A stretch of DNA of 46,616 nucleotides from Dehalococcoidales bacterium (GCA_016783105.1 JADHXF010000004.1:1-46616); one strand, 5' to 3'; counted from the stretch's first letter, positions 32,650-42,043 are shown. Translations and numbers: made by a program. The notes: generated by a model not told the origin, from the sequence alone.

Positions 32650-32794
32650 CGGCACGAAGCAACACCCCCAGATAAAACCAGCCTCCAGGTTGAGAAGCAC
32701 CAGCCTGAGAGGAGGTGATGTTTGAATTTAGCTATCTGTTTTATCTGAACCCAAGCGTGTCAGTTTCCCGCGAATAAAGGCAAGGAGGTTTGAG

Positions 32795-33568
32795 GTGGCT
32801 ATTGACTATCAGAAGGAAGGCAAAGTTGCTATCTTCACCATCAACCGCCCGGATGCGCTGAACTCGATCAATATACAGGCGGCCAGAGAAATGAACGAGG
32901 CGATGGCCGATTTCCGCGATGATGATGGCTTATGGGTGGGCATAATCACCGGTGCCGGGGACCGGGCATTCTGCGCTGGCGCCGATATCAAAGACATGCT
33001 GCCCTTCCTGAAGGAAAACCTATCGCAGCATCCCTGGGCAATGCCGGATACTCCCATGCGCGGACTTGACCTGTGGAAACCGCTCATCGCCGCCATCAAT
33101 GGTATAGCAATGGGGGGCGGCCTGGAAGTTGCGCTGGCCTGCGACCTGCGAATCGCCTCGGAAAAAGCCCGTTTTGGCGCACCCGAGGTAACCCTGGGCC
33201 TGATTCCAGGCTGGGGAGCCACCCAGAGACTCCCCAGAATGGTTCCATCCTGCAAGGCCGCGGAACTGCTGCTCATGGGGAAACCAGTTGATGCCCAGGA
33301 GGCATACCGTATCGGACTGGTCAACACGGTGGTTCCGCCGGAAGCGGTAATGTCCACCGCCCGCGAATGGGCGGAAACCATATGTCAGGCCGGGCCCCTG
33401 GCGGTCAGGGCTGCCAAAGAGGCGATGATAAGGGGCAGCAGCCTCACGCTTGAAGATGGTTTGCGACTGGAAAACGCGCTGGAAGCCTACGTGATGAGCA
33501 CGGAAGACTTCACCGAAGGGACGAACGCCTTTGCGGAAAAAAGAAAGCCTGACTTCAAAGCTAAATAA
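32795..33568 (+). CDS. Enoyl-CoA hydratase/isomerase (crotonase)
   Basis: A 257-residue cytoplasmic enzyme adding water to trans-2-enoyl-CoA. Oxyanion-hole segments FCAGADIKDM (59-68) and NGIAMGGGLEVALACD (102-117) are clear. Both catalytic glutamates of true hydratases can be placed, Glu111 and Glu131 (APEVTLGLIPG). The start is GTG, after AGGAGG. It is followed by 3-hydroxyacyl-CoA dehydrogenase and an SDR reductase, so the three may form a short-chain CoA-ester pathway (crotonyl/hydroxybutyryl/acetoacetyl-CoA). Confidence 0.9.
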   Translation: MAIDYQKEGKVAIFTINRPDALNSINIQAAREMNEAMADFRDDDGLWVGIITGAGDRAFCAGADIKDMLPFLKENLSQHPWAMPDTPMRGLDLWKPLIAAINGIAMGGGLEVALACDLRIASEKARFGAPEVTLGLIPGWGATQRLPRMVPSCKAAELLLMGKPVDAQEAYRIGLVNTVVPPEAVMSTAREWAETICQAGPLAVRAAKEAMIRGSSLTLEDGLRLENALEAYVMSTEDFTEGTNAFAEKRKPDFKAK

Positions 33569-33588
33569 CGCTGGAGGAGACGAGCGCT

Positions 33589-34440
33589 ATGGAAATTAAA
33601 CAGGTCGGCGTCGTCGGCTGCGGACAAATGGGCGGCGGTATCGCTCAGGTGAGCGCCCAGGCCGGCTACCAGGTGATTGTTTCAGAGGTAAACGAGGAAC
33701 TGCTAAACAAGGGGCTGGCAAAAATCGATTCGGTACTGGCCAGGGCGGTGGAGAAGGAGAGAATCACCGCGCAGGACAAAGAGGCCATTATCTCCCGGAT
33801 TAAAGGCACCACCAGTATGAAAGATTTCGGTAGCTGCGACCTCGTCATCGAGGCGGCGATGGAAAACCTGGAACTGAAAAAGAAGATATTTGCCGAACTG
33901 GATTCCGTCTGCCCCAAACATGCCATCCTTGCCACCAACACCTCGTGCCTTTCCATCATTGAAATAGCCATGACCACCAGGAGGCCGGACAAAGTGCTTG
34001 GAATGCACTTCTTCAACCCGCCACCTTTAATGAAACTGCTGGAGGTGGGCAGGACGGTGGTCACCAGCGAGGAGACTTTAGAAATCATCCGAAAGTTCGG
34101 ACAGTCGCTGGGCAAGACCGTTATTACCGCTCCGGATTCACCCGGCTTTATTGTCAACCGCCTTATGGTACCACAGGTATTTAGCGCTATAAGGATGCTG
34201 GAATCAGGGGTGGCCACCAGAGAGGACATCGATAACGGTATGATGCTCGGTTTGAATCATCCCATAGGGCCGCTGGCCGTAGCGGACCTGGTCGGGCTGG
34301 ATACGTTTTATTATATTGGCAACGCCATGTACGATGAATTCAAGGACCCCCAGTTTGCCCCCCCAATCCTGCTGGAGAAGATGGTCGCGGCAGGGTGGCT
34401 CGGGCGCAAGACAGGCAAGGGTTTTTACGACTATAAATAG
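33589..34440 (+). CDS. 3-hydroxybutyryl-CoA dehydrogenase
   Basis: A 283-residue NAD(P)-dependent dehydrogenase of the short, single-activity type. The nucleotide-binding loop is VGCGQMGGGIAQ (9-20) and the catalytic His lies in GMHFFNPPPLMKLLE. DSPGFIVNRLMVP and the C-terminal RKTGKGFYDY complete the family pattern. It starts 20 bases after the hydratase gene, behind GGAGG. It interconverts 3-hydroxyacyl-CoA and 3-oxoacyl-CoA. Confidence 0.92.
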   Translation: MEIKQVGVVGCGQMGGGIAQVSAQAGYQVIVSEVNEELLNKGLAKIDSVLARAVEKERITAQDKEAIISRIKGTTSMKDFGSCDLVIEAAMENLELKKKIFAELDSVCPKHAILATNTSCLSIIEIAMTTRRPDKVLGMHFFNPPPLMKLLEVGRTVVTSEETLEIIRKFGQSLGKTVITAPDSPGFIVNRLMVPQVFSAIRMLESGVATREDIDNGMMLGLNHPIGPLAVADLVGLDTFYYIGNAMYDEFKDPQFAPPILLEKMVAAGWLGRKTGKGFYDYK

Positions 34441-34479
34441 ACCTTCCGAGAGCGGGTCAAGAAAGGAAGAAAAAGACAT

Positions 34480-35238
34480 ATGACCACTGATGGTAAAGTA
34501 GCCCTGGTCACCGGCGGCTCCGGTGGGCTGGGCAGCGTGCACTGTTTAACTCTGGCCAGAGCCGGCTGCCACGTAGCCGTCGCCGGGTATGTTCACATGG
34601 ATAAGGCCGAGGCAGTAGCCAAACAAATTCAGAACCTGGGGAGAAACGCCATGCCTATCAAGATGGACGTGGCGGAACTGGATGATGTGCAAGCGGGAGT
34701 CAGGCAGATAGAAGAGACGCTCGGTCCCGTCGAAATTCTGGTCAATAACGCTGCCTCTGGCATAGTGCGGGCGGCCACCATAATCAATACAGAGAAAAAG
34801 GACTGGGAACGTGACCTGGCAGTTAACCTGACCGGCGCCTTCAATACCATTAAATGCTGCATGACCGGGATGCTCGAACGCGGCTGGGGACGCATCATCA
34901 ATATCTCTTCCATCACCGGTACTCAGGGGGGCATGGGGCAGTGCAGCTATGCCACCACCAAAGCGGGCCTCATCGGCCTGGCCAAGACAGCGGCACTGGA
35001 AGGCGCCCGGAAAGGCGTTACCTGCAACGCGCTGGTGCTCGGCGTTTTTGACGCCGGCGGCTTCCTTGAGGTTGCTCCGGAATTCAAGGAGCGCATTATC
35101 AAACGCATGCCGATGCGCCGGATGGGTGACCCTCAGGAGGTCAGCAACGTTCTTGCCTTTCTGGCTTCGGAAGAGTCAAGGTTCATCACCGGGGAGACAA
35201 TCGAAGTAAGCGGTGGCGCCAATCTGTTCACCTTCTAA
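34480..35238 (+). CDS. Short-chain dehydrogenase/reductase (3-oxoacyl reductase-like)
   Basis: A 252-residue SDR enzyme. The cofactor loop is VTGGSGGLGS, the catalytic region has ISSITGT and Tyr/Lys in CSYATTKAG, and the C-terminus ETIEVSGGANL is typical of FabG/PhaB-like reductases. Position after the two CoA-ester genes suggests an acetoacetyl-CoA or 3-oxoacyl reductase with the opposite stereochemistry or cofactor. Substrate is not determined by sequence. Confidence 0.85.
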   Translation: MTTDGKVALVTGGSGGLGSVHCLTLARAGCHVAVAGYVHMDKAEAVAKQIQNLGRNAMPIKMDVAELDDVQAGVRQIEETLGPVEILVNNAASGIVRAATIINTEKKDWERDLAVNLTGAFNTIKCCMTGMLERGWGRIINISSITGTQGGMGQCSYATTKAGLIGLAKTAALEGARKGVTCNALVLGVFDAGGFLEVAPEFKERIIKRMPMRRMGDPQEVSNVLAFLASEESRFITGETIEVSGGANLFTF

Positions 35239-35301
35239 AAAATTATGGTAGAATAGGGCAGGCGCGTTTGTGCTCCTGAAAACACGGGAGAAGGTGCTGT
35301 C

Positions 35302-36264
35302 ATGGCTATCAGGGAAACCGACCTCAAAGAAAAGGGCAAACAGCTGAATATGGAATCGGTCGAATGGCACGGCATGACCTGGATAAATATTGAGAAGCCG
35401 ACCGAGCGGGAGACGGAGTATCTGGCAAATAACTATCCTTTCCACCCCCTTGACCTTGACGACTGTCTCAGCCGGATTCAGCGACCCAAAATCGACGAAT
35501 ACCGGGATTACCTGTTTCTGGTCCTGCACTTTCCCGTATTCAACAAAGAGGCCAGGACAACCACACCCAGTCAGGTGTCCGTGTTTATTGGCGCCGATTA
35601 CCTCATAACGCTGCATAAAGGTGAGCTCAAGCCACTGGTTAAACTTTTCCGGGAGTGTCAGCTTGAGGAAGAAGCACGACAGGAGAACTTCAGCCAGGGG
35701 CCCGGGTACCTGCTCTACCGCATCATTGACCGTCTCGTTGACTACTGCATACCGATTCTGAACCGGATAAGCGCCAATATTGAAGAGGCCGAGGACAACA
35801 TCTTTGCCAGCAAACGCATACCGCGTGCCATTGAGGATATCTCTATTCTTCGGCGCGACGTTATCTCTTTCCGCCGCATCATCTGGCCGATGAGAGCAGT
35901 CATCGCCACGCTGGAACCGAAGATTCGGTGGTTCACCAAGATGGACCTGGCCGTTTACTTTGGCGACACGGTTGACCACGTGGACAAGATATGGGACGGC
36001 CTGGATGAATACAAGGAAATTATTGAAGGTCTCAATGACACCCATGATTCGCTGGCCACCAACCGCACCAGTGAAGTCATGCGCATGCTGACCGTCATTG
36101 CCACCATTCTACTGCCAATCACGGTGGTGGCAAGCATCTTCGGCATGAACATCCCTCTGGGGCCTTTTGGCGATTCCCACTACTCGGCACTCTTTGTATT
36201 TCTCATCTGCCTGGCCATCATTGGCGGCATGCTCTACTTCTTCCGCCGACAACGCTGGATCTGA
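35302..36264 (+). CDS. corA: CorA-type magnesium/divalent metal transporter
   Basis: A 320-residue channel protein. A soluble N-terminal funnel domain is followed by two C-terminal membrane helices, with the selectivity motif GMN in SIFGMNIPLGP. The end is basic (FFRRQRWI) as usual for the family. An extended -10 (TGG-TAGAAT, 35246-35254) and a GGGAGAAGG precede it. One base separates it from the next gene. Confidence 0.9.
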   Translation: MAIRETDLKEKGKQLNMESVEWHGMTWINIEKPTERETEYLANNYPFHPLDLDDCLSRIQRPKIDEYRDYLFLVLHFPVFNKEARTTTPSQVSVFIGADYLITLHKGELKPLVKLFRECQLEEEARQENFSQGPGYLLYRIIDRLVDYCIPILNRISANIEEAEDNIFASKRIPRAIEDISILRRDVISFRRIIWPMRAVIATLEPKIRWFTKMDLAVYFGDTVDHVDKIWDGLDEYKEIIEGLNDTHDSLATNRTSEVMRMLTVIATILLPITVVASIFGMNIPLGPFGDSHYSALFVFLICLAIIGGMLYFFRRQRWI

Positions 36265-36265
36265 T

Positions 36266-36931
36266 ATGAATGTCTCGCACCGGCTGGTGATATTCATTGC
36301 GCTCTTTATCACCTGCCTCATCACCGCCAATGTCATCGCCGTCAAGATTATCAGCCTTGGCCCGTTTCTCCTGCCTGCGGCCATTTTTATCTTCCCTTTG
36401 AGTTACATCATCGGCGATGTCCTCACCGAGGTCTACGGCTACCGGCTGGCACGCCGGGTAATCTGGCTAGGGTTTCTCTGCAACCTTATCTTTGTCTTCT
36501 TTATCTGGTTGGGACAGATGCTCCCCGCCGCGCCTTTCTGGGAAGGACAGGAAGCCTACCAGCGCATTCTGGGCTATACCTGGCGGCTGCTGGCGGCCTC
36601 GTTTCTTGGCTACCTGGTCGGCGAGTTTGCCAATTCCTTCATTCTGGCCAGGATGAAGATTATGACGCGGGGGCGCTGGCTGTGGAGTCGCACCATCGGC
36701 TCAACCATCGTGGGGCAGGGACTGGACACCTCAATCTTCATCACCGTGGCCTTCATCGGCACGACGTCCTTTGTGCCCATAATGATTCTTTACCACTGGC
36801 TGGCCAAGACACTCATTGAAGCTCTGGCCACCCCCCTCACCTATGCCATCGTCAACTGGGTAAAGAAGAAAGAATCTATTGATACCTATGATTACGACAC
36901 CAAGTTCAACCCTTTCGTTATTTCAAACTAG
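36266..36931 (+). CDS. VUT-family queuosine precursor transporter (YhhQ-like)
   Basis: A 221-residue membrane protein with six hydrophobic segments. TANVIAVKII, IFPLSYIIGDVLTEVYGY and the ending DTSIFITVAF are the family blocks. The frame extends upstream within corA, but the ATG at 36266 matches the family start. It is believed to import 7-cyano/7-aminomethyl-deazaguanine for queuosine or archaeosine synthesis. Confidence 0.88.
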   Translation: MNVSHRLVIFIALFITCLITANVIAVKIISLGPFLLPAAIFIFPLSYIIGDVLTEVYGYRLARRVIWLGFLCNLIFVFFIWLGQMLPAAPFWEGQEAYQRILGYTWRLLAASFLGYLVGEFANSFILARMKIMTRGRWLWSRTIGSTIVGQGLDTSIFITVAFIGTTSFVPIMILYHWLAKTLIEALATPLTYAIVNWVKKKESIDTYDYDTKFNPFVISN

Positions 36932-36960
36932 ATATTAAGCGGACAGGAGAGACAGAGAAA

Positions 36961-37731
36961 GTGAAGGTTCAGTTTCTGGGCGCGCACAACTGCGAATCAG
37001 CCACCACCAGGCTGGTCAGCATACTGGTTGACGACATCCTGGCGCTTGACGCCGGCGGGCTCACCTCCAGCCTGCCGATTGAATCCCAGCTTGACCTCAA
37101 GGCAGTTCTGCTCACCCATCATCATTACGACCATATGCGGGATGTCCCGGCGCTGGCCATGAATGCGCTCTTCTACGAGACCAGCGTGTCGGTTTATGCC
37201 ACACAGGCGGTCAGAGACGCCCTGGCGTCACACTGGCTCAACGGCACCATCTATGCCAGCTTCCTGGAAAAGCCGCCGGAAAGTCCGAGAATTCAATTCA
37301 CCGTTATCGAGCCAAACAGGGCATTCTCTGTTGCCGGCTATGAAATCCTGCCCGTTCCGGTGAACCATTCGGCACCCACCGTAGGCTACCAGGTCACCGC
37401 CCCCGACGGGAAAACGCTTTTCTACACCGGGGATACCGGCCCGGGACTGGCCGAGGCATGGCCTTTTATATCACCGCAGCTGCTCATCACCGAGACCACC
37501 GCACCGAACCGTTATGAAGAGTTCGGCCGCCGTATGCTGCATCTCACCCCAAACCTGCTTAAAGAGGAACTGCTCGCTTTCCAGAAGCAGAAAGGCTACC
37601 TGCCACAGGTGGTGCTGGTGCATATGAACCCGAGGCAGGAAAAGGAAATAGATGCGGAGGTCAAACAGTTGTCCAGTGAGCTTGGTACGTCGATAACGCT
37701 GGCGCGTGAAGGAATGGTAATTCAGTTATAA
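36961..37731 (+). CDS. Metallo-beta-lactamase-fold hydrolase
   Basis: A 256-residue protein with the metal motif THHHYDHMRD (HxHxDH), a His in PVNHSAPTVGY, and FYTGDTGPGL supplying the bridging Asp. It belongs to the subgroup related to phosphodiesterases and RNase Z-like hydrolases. The start is GTG with a moderate AGGAGAG upstream. Substrate unknown; PhnP-type phosphodiesterases are one possibility. Confidence 0.82.
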   Translation: MKVQFLGAHNCESATTRLVSILVDDILALDAGGLTSSLPIESQLDLKAVLLTHHHYDHMRDVPALAMNALFYETSVSVYATQAVRDALASHWLNGTIYASFLEKPPESPRIQFTVIEPNRAFSVAGYEILPVPVNHSAPTVGYQVTAPDGKTLFYTGDTGPGLAEAWPFISPQLLITETTAPNRYEEFGRRMLHLTPNLLKEELLAFQKQKGYLPQVVLVHMNPRQEKEIDAEVKQLSSELGTSITLAREGMVIQL

Positions 37732-37743
37732 GAGGTGTTCGCC

Positions 37744-38214
37744 ATGGAGAAAGATGTCTGGAAGCTGGCTGGTATTTGCGGAATCTACTGCGGAGCGTGC
37801 CCGAGCTACCTCGCCCAGCAGGAGAATGACATTGCTGAGCTGGAGAAGCGGGCCAGAGACATGAACTTCACCATTGAAGAAGTGCGCTGCGATGGCTGCC
37901 ATTCGGACAATCTGATGCCAACGTGTGTCGAGTGCCGACCCGGTTTCAGACAGTGCGCCCGTGAGCACAGAGTAACCTGGTGCTTTGAGTGCCCCGATTT
38001 CCCCTGCCAGCGATTGGAAGATTTTAAACACGTCCATATCGTCGATGGTATCTCCCACCATGAACACCTCATTGAAGAGCTGCAGTACATCAAGGACCAT
38101 AACTTAAACGCGTGGCTGGAAAAAATGGACCGGGAAGGGCGGTGCCCCCGGTGCGGCAAGCGGGTCTACTGGTTTACCCGCGTCTGCCCTGATTGCCATG
38201 CTCATATAAGATAA
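37744..38214 (+). CDS. DUF3795 family cysteine-rich protein
   Basis: A 156-residue protein with GICGIYCGACPSYLA near the start, CDGCHSD, CRPGFRQCA and CFECPDFPCQRL in the middle, as in DUF3795, and an added C-terminal zinc ribbon (CPRCGKRVYWFTRVCPDC). AGAGGTG precedes the ATG at 37744; an earlier GTG overlaps this ribosome-binding site. Function unknown. Confidence 0.85.
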   Translation: MEKDVWKLAGICGIYCGACPSYLAQQENDIAELEKRARDMNFTIEEVRCDGCHSDNLMPTCVECRPGFRQCAREHRVTWCFECPDFPCQRLEDFKHVHIVDGISHHEHLIEELQYIKDHNLNAWLEKMDREGRCPRCGKRVYWFTRVCPDCHAHIR

Positions 38215-38217
38215 AAT

Positions 38218-38721
38218 GTGGTGAGCGAGGAAGCTGTGGTAGAAGATGCTCCCAGATTCATCGTGGACAGCAATGTGGGCAAGCTCGCCAAGTGGCTGAG
38301 AATGCTGGGCTACGATGCCGTGTTCTTCGAGGGTGACGATGACGCCTATATGATAGACAGGGCTTTGAAGGAAAGCCGGGTGATACTGACCCGGGACACC
38401 CAGGTTATGAAACGGGGCGTCATCACCAGCGGCCGACTCAAAGCGATTCTGATTGACAGCGACGAACCGGAACCACAAATCCTCCAGGTAATTGAGGCCC
38501 TGCATCTCGATTTTCAATCCAGAACGTTCACCATCTGCCTGGAGTGCAATCACCCCCTGGAAGAGAGGGGCAAAGAGGAGATTAAGGAGCGCGTGCCGCC
38601 CTATGTTTTCCGAACACAGACACAATATATGGAGTGCCCCGTTTGCCATAGAATCTACTGGCGGGGCACGCACTGGCAGGCAATGCTCCGCAAACTGGAA
38701 CGTTTGACAAGGAGTCGTTAA
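38218..38721 (+). CDS. Mut7-C (PIN-like) RNase domain protein with zinc ribbon
   Basis: 167 residues. The N-terminal half has FIVDSNVGKLAKWLRMLGYD and ILTRDTQ, the Mut7-C acidic residues; the second half has CLECNHPLEE and CPVCHRIYWRGTHW, a zinc ribbon. Two GTG starts are adjacent (38218, 38221), and a later GTG at 38236 follows GAGGAAG. A TATAAG lies 7-10 bases upstream, so the start is uncertain. Proteins of this fold are predicted ribonucleases. Confidence 0.83.
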   Translation: MVSEEAVVEDAPRFIVDSNVGKLAKWLRMLGYDAVFFEGDDDAYMIDRALKESRVILTRDTQVMKRGVITSGRLKAILIDSDEPEPQILQVIEALHLDFQSRTFTICLECNHPLEERGKEEIKERVPPYVFRTQTQYMECPVCHRIYWRGTHWQAMLRKLERLTRSR

Positions 38722-38777
38722 TGGTACAAGATAGTTTGGCGATTTGGTTTCCACAATCTCAATGATGGGGGTTATCC

Positions 38778-39428
38778 ATGAGCGATAAAGAGAAAAATTT
38801 ACAGACCATCATAGACTGCGGGGTGGTGGCGATTGTCAGGGTCGGCAGCGCCCGGGAAGCGGTGGACGTATGCCAGGCCATTGCCAGAGGCGGGGTCAGG
38901 CCAATCGAGGTGACCATGACCGTACCCGGCGCCATCGATGCCATCAAGGAGTTCAAGAGCGCGGTGAAGGAGCAGGTGCTGATTGGTGCCGGCACCGTGC
39001 TCGACCCGGAGACGGCCCGTGCCTGTATTCTGGCCGGCGCCGAGTTCATTGTCAGCCCCACTCTTAATCTTGAGGTCATCAAGGTCTGCCGTCGCTACAG
39101 CAAGATTGTTATCCCCGGCACTTTCACCCCTACCGAGATACTGGCCGCCTGGGAGGCGGGCGCGGACATCGTCAAGGTGTTCCCGGCATCGGTAGGAGGT
39201 CCCGGATACCTGAAGGATATCCTGGGCCCATTGCCTCATGTGAAGCTGGTGCCCACCGGCGGCGTGAATTTGGAGACCACGCCGGAATTTATCAGGGCCG
39301 GCGCGGTGGCCGTGGCCGCCGGGACATCGCTCGTGGACAGGAAGGCGGTAAGCGAGAAAAACTGGGCTGCCATCACTGAGACCGCGCAAAAATTCTGCGC
39401 GGCGGTGAAACAGGCAAGGGGAAATTAA
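38778..39428 (+). CDS. eda: KHG/KDPG aldolase
   Basis: A 216-residue cytoplasmic class I aldolase that splits 2-keto-3-deoxy-6-phosphogluconate (or keto-hydroxyglutarate). The Schiff-base Lys133 lies in DIVKVFPAS and the catalytic Glu44 in RPIEVTMT. GGGGGT precedes the ATG. The following gene is a PfkB-type sugar kinase, together suggesting an Entner-Doudoroff-like or uronate route. Confidence 0.9.
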   Translation: MSDKEKNLQTIIDCGVVAIVRVGSAREAVDVCQAIARGGVRPIEVTMTVPGAIDAIKEFKSAVKEQVLIGAGTVLDPETARACILAGAEFIVSPTLNLEVIKVCRRYSKIVIPGTFTPTEILAAWEAGADIVKVFPASVGGPGYLKDILGPLPHVKLVPTGGVNLETTPEFIRAGAVAVAAGTSLVDRKAVSEKNWAAITETAQKFCAAVKQARGN

Positions 39429-39452
39429 TTCAAATTAAAGGGGGAGTTATAA

Positions 39453-40436
39453 ATGGCTGATGTTGTTACCTTTGGCGAGACCATGGTGCGGCTTTCCCCG
39501 CCGGACCACCGGCGTCTGGAGCAGACCAATCTGCTCGATGTCAATATTGGCGGTGCGGAGTGGAATGTGGCCGTTGACCTGAGCCGACTGGGCATCAGCG
39601 CGGCCTGGGTCTCACGCCTGACCGACAACGCCCTCGGCTGGATGATTCGCAATAAAGCCCGCGAGCAGGAGGTGGACACTTCGCACATTGTCTGGACCAA
39701 GGACGACCGCAACGGGATTTACTTTGTTGAATTCGGTGCCACACCCCGGCCCAGCAGCGTCCTTTATGACCGCTCCCACACTGCCATCAGCCAGGTCAAG
39801 CCCGGAGAGATAAACTGGGAGGAGATCCTGAAAGGCGCGAAATGGTTCCATACCAGCGGCATTACCCCGGCACTGAGCCCCGGCGCCGCCCAGGTCATAG
39901 CCGAGGCGCTGCAAGCTGCCAAGAAGGCCGGCTGCAAGGTGAGCTACGACCTCAACTACCGCGCCCGGCTCTGGACGGAAGAGGAAGCCCGGAAATGCCA
40001 GGAACCGCTGATGGAGCATATTGATGTCCTTTTTTCCACTGAAGAAGACACCAGAAAGGTGCTCGGCATTACCGGCAAGGATTACCGTGAAGTGGCCCAG
40101 AAATTGGCGGAGAAATTCAAATTTGAGGTGGTATGCATCACCCTGCGCGAAGACATATCGGTGCTGAGAAACCGCTGGACGGCGATTGCTTACTCGGCGG
40201 GCAAGATATACGATGACCGAACGTATGACGTTGAGATCGTGGACCGGGTCGGGGCCGGCGATTCGTACACTGCCGGCTTTATCTACGGGTATCTCACTGG
40301 CGACGTGGCCAAGGGAGTCAAATACGGAAACGCCTTCTCGGCGCTGAAGCATTCCACTCCCGGCGATGCCAACTGGGCGACGCTGAAAGAAGTGGAAAAC
40401 CTGCTCAAAGGTGGCGCCCTGCGCATCAGTCGCTGA
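39453..40436 (+). CDS. PfkB-family sugar kinase, likely 2-keto-3-deoxygluconate kinase
   Basis: A 327-residue kinase. The N-terminal signature VTFGETMVRLSPP and NIGGAEWNVAVDLSRLG are typical of KDG kinases, and the catalytic Asp is in DRVGAGDSYTAGF. It lies 24 bases after the aldolase, so the pair can turn KDG into pyruvate and glyceraldehyde 3-phosphate. Fructokinase activity is an alternative within the family. Confidence 0.86.
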   Translation: MADVVTFGETMVRLSPPDHRRLEQTNLLDVNIGGAEWNVAVDLSRLGISAAWVSRLTDNALGWMIRNKAREQEVDTSHIVWTKDDRNGIYFVEFGATPRPSSVLYDRSHTAISQVKPGEINWEEILKGAKWFHTSGITPALSPGAAQVIAEALQAAKKAGCKVSYDLNYRARLWTEEEARKCQEPLMEHIDVLFSTEEDTRKVLGITGKDYREVAQKLAEKFKFEVVCITLREDISVLRNRWTAIAYSAGKIYDDRTYDVEIVDRVGAGDSYTAGFIYGYLTGDVAKGVKYGNAFSALKHSTPGDANWATLKEVENLLKGGALRISR

Positions 40437-40473
40437 TTGACAGTCGGTAGTGCCGACAAACGATGCCGTCAAT

Positions 40474-40503
40474 TTGCAAACGGCAGGGTAAGCCGTTTAT
40501 AAT
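40474..40503 (+). promoter_or_regulatory. Predicted promoter of the DUF1893 gene
   Basis: TTGCAA (40474-40479), 18 bases, perfect TATAAT (40498-40503). The ATG codons at 40508 and 40514 follow so closely that the transcript probably has no leader. Confidence 0.5.
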
Positions 40504-40507
40504 AAAC

Positions 40508-40939
40508 ATGTCCATGTACCAGCGTATTTTCCAGGAATTTACCGCCAGCGATGATACTTTACGAGTGTATGAAGGTGACAGGCCTGTCTTCTCCTCCCGC
40601 AAAGACCGACTGCTTCCCCTGATGGAATATCTTGACCGCTTTGCCTCAGCTCATCAAGGGGTGGTCATCTTCGATAAGATTATCGGCAATGCCGCTGCCC
40701 TGCTTGCCATCAAGGCAGGGGGCCGGGAAGTATTCAGCCCGATGGGCAGTGAGTTTGCCGTGCAGACGCTGGAAAAATACGGCATCGCCTACCACTTCAC
40801 CAGAACTGTCCCCACCATCCAGAGAGCCGATGGAGAGGACATGTGCCCCATGGAGAAACTCTCCCTGGGCAAAGAACCTGATGAGTTTCATCAGGCAATG
40901 GTCGCTATTATCAGCAAGTCGGCAGCCAAAGGCTCTTGA
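40508..40939 (+). CDS. DUF1893 family protein
   Basis: 143 residues, soluble. The pieces VYEGDRPVFSSRKDRLLPLM, VIFDKIIGNAAALLA, VFSPMGSEFAVQTLEKYGIA and CPMEKLS match DUF1893, a small family of anaerobes and archaea related to cytidine-deaminase-like folds. No Shine-Dalgarno precedes either ATG; with the promoter spacing, the second ATG (40514) could be the real leaderless start. Function unknown. Confidence 0.78.
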   Translation: MSMYQRIFQEFTASDDTLRVYEGDRPVFSSRKDRLLPLMEYLDRFASAHQGVVIFDKIIGNAAALLAIKAGGREVFSPMGSEFAVQTLEKYGIAYHFTRTVPTIQRADGEDMCPMEKLSLGKEPDEFHQAMVAIISKSAAKGS

Positions 40940-40970
40940 TTTAGTCCACAAGGAAAAGATAAGGAAAGGT

Positions 40971-42020
40971 ATGGAGAAAATAAGACTGGGCAGGACTGAG
41001 ATGATGGTGACGAGCCTCGGGTTCGGGGGCATCCCCATCCAGAGGGTCTCTGAAGACGATGCCATCGCCGTGGTCAATAAATGCCTGGAACTTGGCATCA
41101 ATTTTCTGGATACGGCCAATGGTTACACCACCAGCGAGGAGAGAATCGGCAAGGCAATAAAGGGAAAACGGAAAGATGTTTTTCTGTCCACAAAGTCACT
41201 GGCTCGCAATCGAGAAGACATAGAGAAGCACCTCAAATTAAGTCTGGAGAGGCTCGGTACCGACTATATAGACCTTTACCATCTCCACAATGTCAGCGAC
41301 GCCAAGACGTTGGAAGCCATGCTCGACCCGAATGGGCCGAGGGCCGTGGTGGAAGATGCCAAAAAAGCTGGTATAGTGAAACACATCGGCATAACCTCCC
41401 ATCAGATGGATACCGCCAGGGATATTATTAAGACCGACCTCTTTGAGACCATTATGTTCCCCCTGAACTTCATGTCCTATGAAGGCAAGGAGGAGCTGCT
41501 ATCGCTCGCCAAACAGCATGATGTCGGCTTCATCGCCATGAAACCGCTGGCCGGCGGAATGATTGATAACGCCACTATTGCCATCAAATATCTGCGCCAG
41601 TTTTCTGACATCGTGCTTATCCCCGGCATTGAAAGGGTGCCGGAGATAGAGGAGATTGCCCGGCTATTCGAGGGGCCAAAGGAGATGACAGCCGGAGAGA
41701 AGCAGGAGATGGCGCGCATAATACAGGACCTCGGCACCAGGTTCTGCCGCCGCTGCGATTACTGCCAGCCCTGCACGGCGGAAATACCCATCTCCGATAT
41801 AATGTCGTTCCCCCACCTCCGCAAACGCCTGCCGCTGGTCCGCCTTTACACCGGCAAGTTCTCTGCCTCGTTTGAAAAAGCGCTGGAGTGCACTGACTGC
41901 GGCGAGTGCGAGGAGCGCTGTCCCTATAACCTGCCCATCAGGGACATGATGAAAGAAAACATTAAACAGCACCAGGCAGGCAAAATAGAATACGAGAAAC
42001 AGCTCGCTTCACGCCAGTAG
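40971..42020 (+). CDS. Aldo/keto reductase with C-terminal 4Fe-4S motifs
   Basis: A 349-residue enzyme. Residues 1-270 form the AKR barrel with GFGGIPIQRV, the Asp/Tyr part DTANGYTTSEERIGKA and DYIDLYHLHN. The C-terminal 80 residues carry cysteine groups CRRCDYCQPC and CTDCGECEERCPYNLP, which fit one or two iron-sulfur clusters. The longer open frame starting inside the previous gene is rejected in favour of ATG 40971 after AAGGAAAGG. Substrate unknown; likely ferredoxin-linked. Confidence 0.86.
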   Translation: MEKIRLGRTEMMVTSLGFGGIPIQRVSEDDAIAVVNKCLELGINFLDTANGYTTSEERIGKAIKGKRKDVFLSTKSLARNREDIEKHLKLSLERLGTDYIDLYHLHNVSDAKTLEAMLDPNGPRAVVEDAKKAGIVKHIGITSHQMDTARDIIKTDLFETIMFPLNFMSYEGKEELLSLAKQHDVGFIAMKPLAGGMIDNATIAIKYLRQFSDIVLIPGIERVPEIEEIARLFEGPKEMTAGEKQEMARIIQDLGTRFCRRCDYCQPCTAEIPISDIMSFPHLRKRLPLVRLYTGKFSASFEKALECTDCGECEERCPYNLPIRDMMKENIKQHQAGKIEYEKQLASRQ

Positions 42021-42043
42021 CCTGAAATAAAGCAGAGATATAC

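Noticed and set aside
40632..40970. N-terminal 113-residue extension of the aldo/keto reductase
   Set aside because: It overlaps the DUF1893 gene in another frame and resembles no AKR; ATG 40971 with its ribosome-binding site gives the normal start.
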